A DNA stretch of 48,933 nucleotides from a bacterium (lineage in GTDB: Bacteria; Bacteroidota; Bacteroidia; Bacteroidales; Muribaculaceae). Numbering within the stretch: position 1 is the stretch's first letter; each line of letters opens with the position of its first letter. The notes below the pieces were generated by a model, which saw only the letters and a program-made list of their open reading frames with translations, was not told the DNA's origin and searched no databases. The stretch lies in NCBI GenBank assembly GCA_004559845.1, contig SFWW01000003.1, positions 1-48,933 of the forward strand, given 5' to 3'. Shown in pieces: positions 43,634 to 48,933 of the stretch. The translations under genes were made by a program, and so were the position numbers.

Positions 43634-44451
43634 GAATCTGGAAAAAAATCGAGGGTTTCGATTTTAAGGAAATCCTGTTTGAAGAATACAATGGCATTGC
43701 CAAAATCACCATCAATCGTCCGCGCTATCGCAATGCTTTCACCCCTTGCACCACCACCGAAATGAGTCAAGCTTTTGCTTTCTGCCGCGAAGCGAGCCGC
43801 ATTAGCGTGGTGATTCTTACCGGTGCCGGCGACAAGGCTTTTTGCAGCGGTGGCGATATGAATGTGAAAGGTCGTGGCGGATATGTAGGCTCCGATGGCG
43901 TGCCTCGGCTGAATGTGCTTGATGTGCAGATGCAAATCCGCCGTTTGCCTAAGCCGGTGATTGCCATGGTGAATGGATACGCCATTGGCGGCGGCCATGT
44001 GCTCCACTTGGTGTGCGACCTGACCATTGCCTCCGAAAATGCCATCTTCGGACAAACCGGTCCTAAGGTGGGCTCTTTCGATGCCGGTTTCGGTTCTTCC
44101 TATTTGGCACGCATCGTGGGACAAAAAAAAGCACGCGAAATTTGGTTTCTCTGCCGACAATATTCTGCCCGTGAAGCGGAGCAAATGGGTATGGTCAACA
44201 AAGTGGTGCCTTTCGACCAACTCGAAGACACCTGTGTGGAATGGGCAGAAACCATGATGGAGCGCTCGCCTTTGGCGCTGCGTATGATTAAGGCCGGACT
44301 CAATGCCGAACTCGACGGGCAAGCGGGTATCCAAGAACTTGCAGGCGATGCCACTATGCTCTATTATTTCCTCGATGAGGCGCAAGAAGGCGGCAAGGCG
44401 TTCCTCGAAAAGCGTAAACCGGATTTCCAAAAATATCCTAAAATGCCGTAA
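43630..44451 (+). CDS. menB: 1,4-Dihydroxy-2-naphthoyl-CoA synthase
   Basis: A 273-residue crotonase-fold enzyme that cyclises o-succinylbenzoyl-CoA to 1,4-dihydroxy-2-naphthoyl-CoA. Motifs: INRPRYRNAFTPCTT near the start, the oxyanion segment FCSGGDMNVKGRGGY, GYAIGGGHVLHLVCDL and GPKVGSFDAGFGSSYL, which carries the catalytic Asp region of MenB. It starts inside the menD stop codon and ends 4 bp before menC. Length is typical (E. coli 285). Confidence 0.95.
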   Translation: MRIWKKIEGFDFKEILFEEYNGIAKITINRPRYRNAFTPCTTTEMSQAFAFCREASRISVVILTGAGDKAFCSGGDMNVKGRGGYVGSDGVPRLNVLDVQMQIRRLPKPVIAMVNGYAIGGGHVLHLVCDLTIASENAIFGQTGPKVGSFDAGFGSSYLARIVGQKKAREIWFLCRQYSAREAEQMGMVNKVVPFDQLEDTCVEWAETMMERSPLALRMIKAGLNAELDGQAGIQELAGDATMLYYFLDEAQEGGKAFLEKRKPDFQKYPKMP

Positions 44452-44455
44452 GGCA

Positions 44456-45478
44456 ATGAATATCAGAATCGAAGAAAAAACACTGCATTTCAAGCAGCCG
44501 GCGGGCACTTCGCGGGGCATCTACACCACGCGCCACATTTGGCTGATATATGCCTCGGAGGGCACGCGCACCGGTGTGGGTGAGTGTGCACCGCTGCCGC
44601 AGTTGAGTTGCGACGATATCCCTCACTACGAGGCGGTGCTGCGCAATTTCTGCCGCCGGGTGGAGACTTCGGGGAGCATCCCTTACGAAGATTTGTCGCC
44701 TTTCCCGTCGATGCTGTTTGGCTTGGAAACGGCTCTTGCGAGTTTGCGCCATCCAGAGGGCTTGATTTTCGACACGCCGTTCTCTCGTGCACAGGAGGGC
44801 ATCCCTATTAATGGATTGGTGTGGATGGGCTCACACGAGGAAATGCTTCAGCGTTTGAAGGAAAAATTGGCGCTCGGCTTTCGCTGTGTGAAACTCAAAA
44901 TCGGTGCTATCGATTTTGCCAAAGAACTCGATTTGATTCAGCACATACGTCGCCACTTCGGCCCTGAAGAAGTGGAACTTCGAGTGGATGCTAATGGTGG
45001 GTTTTCGCCGGAGGTGGCGCTTGACAGACTTTCTGCTTTGGCAGCCTACCACATCCACAGCATTGAGCAGCCCATTATGGCACATCAGTGGGATGAGATG
45101 GCGCACCTTTGCCGGGTGTCGCCGCTACCTATCGCCTTGGATGAGGAACTCATTGGGGTGAACACAAGGGATGAAAAAATTCGGTTGCTCAATACCATCA
45201 AGCCGCAATACATCATTCTCAAACCTTCGCTCCACGGGGGCATTGCGGGTACGCTGCAATGGATTGATTTGGCACGGGAGCGGGGCATCGGCAGTTGGAT
45301 TACCAGTGCGCTGGAAAGTAATATCGGACTCAATGCCATTGCCCAACTCGCTGCCTATGCCTACGGTCCTCATATCACTATGCCGCAAGGCTTGGGCACC
45401 GGGATGCTGTTTACCGACAATATCCCTATGCCTTTGGAAATCAAAAACGATAGCCTATGGATTTCGAAGCATTCGTAG
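44456..45478 (+). CDS. menC: o-Succinylbenzoate synthase
   Basis: A 340-residue enolase-superfamily enzyme that dehydrates SHCHC to o-succinylbenzoate. I use ATG 44456, 4 bp after the menB stop. A longer in-frame version would overlap menB by 150 bp. The catalytic set is visible: the Lys pair in VKLKIG, metal ligands Asp in RVDANGG, Glu in SIEQP and Asp in ALDEE, and the final Lys in ILKPSLHGG. It overlaps menE by 22 bp. Confidence 0.9.
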   Translation: MNIRIEEKTLHFKQPAGTSRGIYTTRHIWLIYASEGTRTGVGECAPLPQLSCDDIPHYEAVLRNFCRRVETSGSIPYEDLSPFPSMLFGLETALASLRHPEGLIFDTPFSRAQEGIPINGLVWMGSHEEMLQRLKEKLALGFRCVKLKIGAIDFAKELDLIQHIRRHFGPEEVELRVDANGGFSPEVALDRLSALAAYHIHSIEQPIMAHQWDEMAHLCRVSPLPIALDEELIGVNTRDEKIRLLNTIKPQYIILKPSLHGGIAGTLQWIDLARERGIGSWITSALESNIGLNAIAQLAAYAYGPHITMPQGLGTGMLFTDNIPMPLEIKNDSLWISKHS

Positions 45479-46422
45479 CCGAATGGCATAACGATGACCC
45501 TTGCGTGGTGGTGCACACCAGCGGCTCTACAGGCGCTCCAAAACCCCTTATGGTGGAAAAGCGACGCATGGAGGCAAGCGCTCGCATCACTTGCCATTTC
45601 TTGGGGCTCCGCCGGGGCGACGCTGCCTTGCTGTGCTTGCCGCTCGACTATATCGCCGGTAAAATGATGGTGGTGAGAGCCATCACCTGCGGACTAAATC
45701 TCATCAGAGTGGAACCTTCGGGGCATCCGTTGGCACAGGTGGATGCGCCCATCGATTTTGCCGCTATGGTGCCAATGCAGGTGGCGAACTCGCTAAAAGT
45801 GGCTGCCGAGCGCGAAAAACTCCGCGCCATTAAGCATCTTATTATTGGCGGAGGCGCCATTCTCCCCGATTTGGAACAAGAATTGAAAGATTTTCCGGGT
45901 GCGGTGTGGAGCACCTATGGCATGACAGAAACCCTCTCGCACATTGCCCTCCGTCGCCTCAATGGCAATGAGGCAAGTCGGTGGTACACGCCTTTTTCCG
46001 GCGTGAGGGTGAGCCTCGACAGCCGCGGATGCTTGGTGATTGACGCTCCTATGGTGTGCGAACAGCAACTCGTGACCAACGACTGCGCTGAACTCAGTGA
46101 CAATGGCTTTCGCATACTCGGCCGCATCGACAATGTGGTGTGCAGCGGGGGTATCAAAATCCAAATCGAGGAGGTGGAACAAGCGCTCAAGCCCCACATG
46201 ACTGCACCATTTATCATTACCAAAAAGCACGACCCCATTCTGGGAGAAGCGCTCACACTGCTCACTGAAGCGCACAACACCGATGAAGTGGCACAAATTT
46301 GCCAACGCTTTTTGCCCAAATACCACCAACCGCGCCACATTTATCACATCCACCAAGTGCCATACACCGAAACAGGAAAACCCGCAAGAGCCAAAGCACA
46401 AGCCATCGCCGCCCAATCTTAA
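45457..46422 (+). CDS. menE: o-Succinylbenzoate-CoA ligase
   Basis: A 321-residue AMP-forming acyl-CoA ligase that activates o-succinylbenzoate. The ATP loop is VVHTSGSTGAPKPLMVEK (about 10-28). WSTYGMTETLSHIA carries the adenylate-forming motif. GFRILGRIDNVVCSGGIKI and the C-terminal GKPARAK lysine complete the set. It is shorter than E. coli MenE (451), mainly at the N-terminus, a form I have seen in Bacteroidetes. Its start overlaps menC by 22 bp and it ends the operon. Confidence 0.9.
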   Translation: MDFEAFVAEWHNDDPCVVVHTSGSTGAPKPLMVEKRRMEASARITCHFLGLRRGDAALLCLPLDYIAGKMMVVRAITCGLNLIRVEPSGHPLAQVDAPIDFAAMVPMQVANSLKVAAEREKLRAIKHLIIGGGAILPDLEQELKDFPGAVWSTYGMTETLSHIALRRLNGNEASRWYTPFSGVRVSLDSRGCLVIDAPMVCEQQLVTNDCAELSDNGFRILGRIDNVVCSGGIKIQIEEVEQALKPHMTAPFIITKKHDPILGEALTLLTEAHNTDEVAQICQRFLPKYHQPRHIYHIHQVPYTETGKPARAKAQAIAAQS

Positions 46423-46510
46423 CAATAACCCGTGTGAGCCTCCCCGGCTAACCTTCAATTTGGCATTCCCGATCAAAAATAGCCTACTTGTTGACTTGAA
46501 AAAAAAAGAT

Positions 46511-46518
46511 TATATTTG
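46511..46518 (+). promoter_or_regulatory. -7 element of the HAD hydrolase gene
   Basis: TATATTTG matches TAnnTTTG, 17 bp before the start codon at 46536. A TTGTTG at 46488-46493 lies at the -33 position. The leader would be very short. Confidence 0.55.
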
Positions 46519-46535
46519 CAAAAAATAACCACACT

Positions 46536-47390
46536 ATGACTACTGACAATCGACCTCAAATAGCACTCATCTACGATTTTGATGGCACGCTCGCACCGGG
46601 CAATATGCAAGAATTCGGCTTTATTCAAGCCATCGGCGACGACATTGACCAATTCTGGAAAAAATGCAACAAACTCGCTGAGAAAAATGATGCCAACCAC
46701 ATTCTCACCTACATGTACACCATGCTCAATGAAGCGCGTGCCGATGGCATTTCGCTCAAGCGAAAAAGTTTTAAAAAATTCGGCTCTATGGTGAAACTCT
46801 TCCCCGGCGTGGAACAATGGTTTACCGAAATCAACAAGGTGGGCGATGCGCTGGGGCTCGATGTGAAGCACTACATCAATTCGTCGGGGCTGCGAGAAAT
46901 GATTGAAGGCACTCCCATTTACCACGAATTTGAAGCCATCTATAGTAGCACCTATCTCTACGATGTGGATGGCGTGGCATATTGGCCGGGGCAAGCAGTG
47001 GACTCTATCGCCAAAACTCAATTCATTTTCAAAATAGCTCGAGGCATTAAAGAAATGAGCGATAATATGAAGGTGAACGAATATATGCCCTCTGAAGCAC
47101 TACCCGTGAAATACGAACACATGGTGTACTTTGGCGACGGATTTACCGACGTGCCCAGCATGACGCTCATACGCAACTATGGCGGTCACTCCGTGGCGGT
47201 CTATGCCGACGAATCCTGCAAAGAAAAAGCACAAAAACTCATCGAGCAACAGCGAGTGGACTTTATAGCAAAAGCCGACTACACCCTGAACGGAGAAATC
47301 TACAATGTGGTGACTTCCATTCTCAAAAAAATAAAAGCCGACCTCGATTTCAACTCCCTCCTCCACTCCCACAACCCCCACACCAAATAA
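46536..47390 (+). CDS. HAD-superfamily phosphatase
   Basis: A 284-residue haloacid-dehalogenase-fold hydrolase. Motif I is IYDFDGTL with nucleophile Asp14 and Asp16. Motif II is in YINSSGLRE, and motif IV is FGDGFTDVPSM near 203. The cap between them is helical (about 30-110). It is probably a small-molecule phosphatase close to the phosphoserine phosphatase branch. No signal peptide is present, so it is cytosolic. It is a single-gene unit after the menaquinone operon with its own promoter-like element. The substrate is unknown. Confidence 0.85.
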   Translation: MTTDNRPQIALIYDFDGTLAPGNMQEFGFIQAIGDDIDQFWKKCNKLAEKNDANHILTYMYTMLNEARADGISLKRKSFKKFGSMVKLFPGVEQWFTEINKVGDALGLDVKHYINSSGLREMIEGTPIYHEFEAIYSSTYLYDVDGVAYWPGQAVDSIAKTQFIFKIARGIKEMSDNMKVNEYMPSEALPVKYEHMVYFGDGFTDVPSMTLIRNYGGHSVAVYADESCKEKAQKLIEQQRVDFIAKADYTLNGEIYNVVTSILKKIKADLDFNSLLHSHNPHTK

Positions 47391-47485
47391 CCGATTAATT
47401 AACAGATTGATATAAAAAACGATATTTCGATATTTAACATTGCAAATTGTTACAGCGTTATTGTTGGTATTTCGAAAAATGTGGC

Positions 47486-47493
47486 TAATTTTG
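47486..47493 (+). promoter_or_regulatory. -7 element upstream of a small secreted ORF
   Basis: TAATTTTG matches TAnnTTTG, with GTTG at 47463-47466 about 19 nt upstream. The ATG of the 52-codon frame is at 47526. Confidence 0.5.
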
Positions 47494-47525
47494 GAGCGAA
47501 TAAATCTAAACCAAAATTTTAAAGG

Positions 47526-47684
47526 ATGAAAAATTATGACTGTAACAAACTTATAGCTCTTTTGGTATTTGCTTTTGTTGCCCCTTTTGCGGTAGCCGGC
47601 GTCACAAAGGCAGTGCATATTCCGCGCAATGGGGATGCAGTTTGGGGAGAGCATCTTTATAATTGGGTTGATGCGAATTTTTGA
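47526..47684 (+). CDS. Short secreted peptide, possible gene stub
   Basis: A 52-residue open frame with a good signal peptide (MKNYDCNKLIALLVFAFVAP, ending in AVAG), preceded by a promoter-like element. The mature part is only ~27 residues (HIPRNGDAVWGEHLYNW near its end). No family was recognised. It looks like the first part of a longer secreted protein cut short, or a small secreted peptide. Confidence 0.45.
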   Translation: MKNYDCNKLIALLVFAFVAPFAVAGVTKAVHIPRNGDAVWGEHLYNWVDANF

Positions 47685-47701
47685 ATCTTTATATTTATTT
47701 T

Positions 47702-48016
47702 ATGAAGACGATAAAGAAAATTGTTGATAAATATCTTTGGGTATGGAGTAAAATGGCTCCCGGTTATGACGAAGAAGGAGATTGGAGAGGAGGATTAATT
47801 GCTTTTAGTGTTCCTTTTTGGTGCTTGTGGCCAATGATAGCATTATATTTCTATTATCGTAAGGACAAAAAAGGACAAGCGATTATTAATTGCTACAATC
47901 GTTCAAAACTGAACAAAAGATATATTGTTTGTTGTATCGGAGTTATTTATTATCTTCTTTTGGGTGTGTTTCTATTTGTTTCTCTAAGTTTAATTGATTA
48001 TTATTTTGGTTGTTAA
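47702..48016 (+). CDS. Small membrane protein, unknown
   Basis: A 104-residue protein starting at ATG 47702. A TTG codon 21 bp upstream is an alternative. It has a charged N-terminus (MKTIKKIVDKYLWVWSK) and two membrane segments (about 35-50, FWCLWPMIALYFYY, and 77-98). A cytosolic loop with KDKKGQAIINCYNRSK lies between them. I do not recognise it. It is AT-rich compared with upstream operons and lies in a run of short ORFs. Confidence 0.5.
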   Translation: MKTIKKIVDKYLWVWSKMAPGYDEEGDWRGGLIAFSVPFWCLWPMIALYFYYRKDKKGQAIINCYNRSKLNKRYIVCCIGVIYYLLLGVFLFVSLSLIDYYFGC

Positions 48017-48039
48017 CACTCTAACTGATTTTTTATATA

Positions 48040-48168
48040 ATGCGAAACTTGGTATTTATTCTAATCACTTTCACTTGGGCTGGCTTTCGTGCCGAGAAGC
48101 TACAAGATGGGAGTAGTACAGCAAAGAAGGGAACATCAAGCCACAAAGCAAATAAACACAATATATGA
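48040..48168 (+). CDS. Very short ORF with signal-like start
   Basis: A 42-codon frame beginning MRNLVFILITFTWAGFRA, which looks like a signal peptide. A polar, lysine- and serine-rich end follows with no domain. Probably a remnant; it may not be translated. Confidence 0.25.
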   Translation: MRNLVFILITFTWAGFRAEKLQDGSSTAKKGTSSHKANKHNI

Positions 48169-48172
48169 TGGG

Positions 48173-48464
48173 ATGATTTAGGAGTTTATTTTTGGGTTTG
48201 TGGCTGGTGGTGAGTGCCACGAGTGTGATGGCTGAAGGCATTGAGCCAGCCATCGGTATTGTGAACCGCACAAATTGCGGGAAATTTTGGCGTTTGGATT
48301 TCAACTATGCCACCGTAGATGCCGATGGCGAAACGCCTATCGTGCTGTCGGCTGCCATTTTTATGGCAAATGATATCTACACCAAATCGCTGCGAGATAA
48401 AGGATGCGGCTTGGTGAACCACTACACCATCTACATCAACAACGGCAAAAAAGTAATAAAATAA
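48173..48464 (+). pseudogene. Truncated secreted protein, possible frameshift at its start
   Basis: Read from TTG 48192, this gives 90 residues with a signal-like stretch (GLWLVVSATSVMAEG). A sequence follows with CGKFWRLDFNYATVDADGE and KGCGLVNHYTIYI, which resembles the start of secreted Bacteroidetes alpha/beta-hydrolases but stops early. From ATG 48173 the frame meets a stop at 48179-48181. Removing one T from the TTT at 48177-48179 would give a continuous MIRSLFLGLWLVVSA signal peptide. Alternatively AGGAG at 48180-48184 lies 7 nt before TTG 48192, an SD arrangement unusual in this phylum. Most likely a degraded gene. Confidence 0.5.
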
Positions 48465-48467
48465 AAA

Positions 48468-48499
48468 CAATCCCGCAAATCCTGAAAATCTGCGAGATT
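48468..48499 (-). terminator. Terminator of trxB (minus strand)
   Basis: An imperfect 12-bp stem (48469-48480 with 48488-48499, two mismatches) is followed in the minus direction by TTGTTTTTATTTT. It lies between convergent genes. Confidence 0.55.
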
Positions 48500-48527
48500 G
48501 GTATGGGGAAAAAATTCGAGGTCAAGG

Positions 48528-48933
48528 TTAGAGGGTGTCGAGGTAGGCTTTGGCGTCGAGGGCGGCTCGGCAGCCGGAGCCTGCTGCCACGATGGCTTGG
48601 CGGTAATGCGGGTCGGCTACGTCGCCGGCGGCAAACACGCCTTCCACATTGGTAGCGGTGGTGGGTCCTTGCAGAGCGATGTAGCCTTGGTCGTTGAGCG
48701 CCACCTGCCCGGCAAGGAAGTCGGTGTTGGGCTTATGACCGATAGCCAAGAAGAAACCATCAATGTCGATATCCAGCATTTTTTCTTGGTCGGTGCCCTT
48801 ATATTGCACCAAATGCGCACCCTCCACAAATTGGTCGCCACGGAGCCCCACGGTGTTGGTGTTGTAGAGAATTTCGATGTTTTCTTTCTCGGTTACGCGT
48901 TTTTGCATCGCAGCCGATGCGCGCAAATAAGGC
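48528..48933 (-). CDS. trxB: Thioredoxin reductase, C-terminal part (cut by window end)
   Basis: The last 135 or so residues of a flavoprotein running off the right edge. Visible are LRASAAMQKRV, GFFLAIGHKPNT and GVFAAGDVADPHYRQAIVAAGSGCRAALDA, the FAD-binding end of thioredoxin reductase. The enzyme reduces thioredoxin with NADPH and supports thiol redox balance. The active-site CxxC and NADPH loop are outside the window. A minus-strand terminator follows the stop. Confidence 0.9.
   Translation of the reverse strand, partial: PYLRASAAMQKRVTEKENIEILYNTNTVGLRGDQFVEGAHLVQYKGTDQEKMLDIDIDGFFLAIGHKPNTDFLAGQVALNDQGYIALQGPTTATNVEGVFAAGDVADPHYRQAIVAAGSGCRAALDAKAYLDTL

Overview
The window looks like a chromosomal segment from a Bacteroidales bacterium, most likely Muribaculaceae or a close relative. 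The evidence is: promoters of the Bacteroidetes type (TTTG, about 19-22 nt, then TAnnTTTG), few Shine-Dalgarno sequences, a complete Bat (Bacteroides aerotolerance) operon, DPP5-like peptidases, and a secreted protein ending in a Muribaculaceae-like C-terminal tail. No rRNA, tRNA, CRISPR array or transposase was seen.

Layout. 1-299 is a strongly folded non-coding stretch ending in a perfect 15-bp terminator stem. 300-4602 (minus) is a tripartite efflux operon: TolC-like, EmrA-like and EmrB-like proteins. 4957-12827 (plus) holds two paralogous secreted glycerophosphodiester phosphodiesterase-like proteins, one ending in a dockerin-like module and the other in a sorting-like tail. Between them lie a DPP5-like S9 peptidase and an AT-rich two-gene cassette: a SatD-family protein with features of a class III nucleotide cyclase plus an HTH, and a DUF3307 membrane protein. 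This cassette is preceded by three palindromes at an exact 29-bp period. 13161-14904 encodes a PASTA protein without its membrane anchor and an RluD-type pseudouridine synthase.

15113-23674 is the Bat operon (MoxR, DUF58, a BatD-like accessory protein, BatA, BatB, BatC, BatD, BatE), mostly with ATGA overlaps, followed by a PAP2 phosphatase. 24496-27606 has a small HTH-like protein, a DUF2007-Usp fusion and a secreted protein with YD-like repeats. 27624-32561 (minus) is a likely operon of an acyltransferase, a membrane metallophosphoesterase, Tex and a DUF1232 protein.

32896-40313 is a glycine cleavage operon: lplA, gcvT, gcvH, gcvPA, gcvPB, lpd. The P protein is split into two chains, and the operon carries its own lipoate ligase and lipoamide dehydrogenase. 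It is interrupted between gcvT and gcvH by an AT-rich four-helix-bundle (S23-type) gene bracketed by inverted heptamer repeats. 40533-46422 is a menaquinone operon (hotdog thioesterase, menF, menD, menB, menC, menE) without menH or menA. The right end holds a HAD hydrolase, a run of short secreted or membrane ORFs that look like gene stubs (one possibly frameshifted), and the 3' part of trxB on the minus strand.

The most notable parts are the SatD-DUF3307 cassette with its 29-bp palindromic iterons, and the repeat-bounded S23 cassette inside the glycine cleavage operon.
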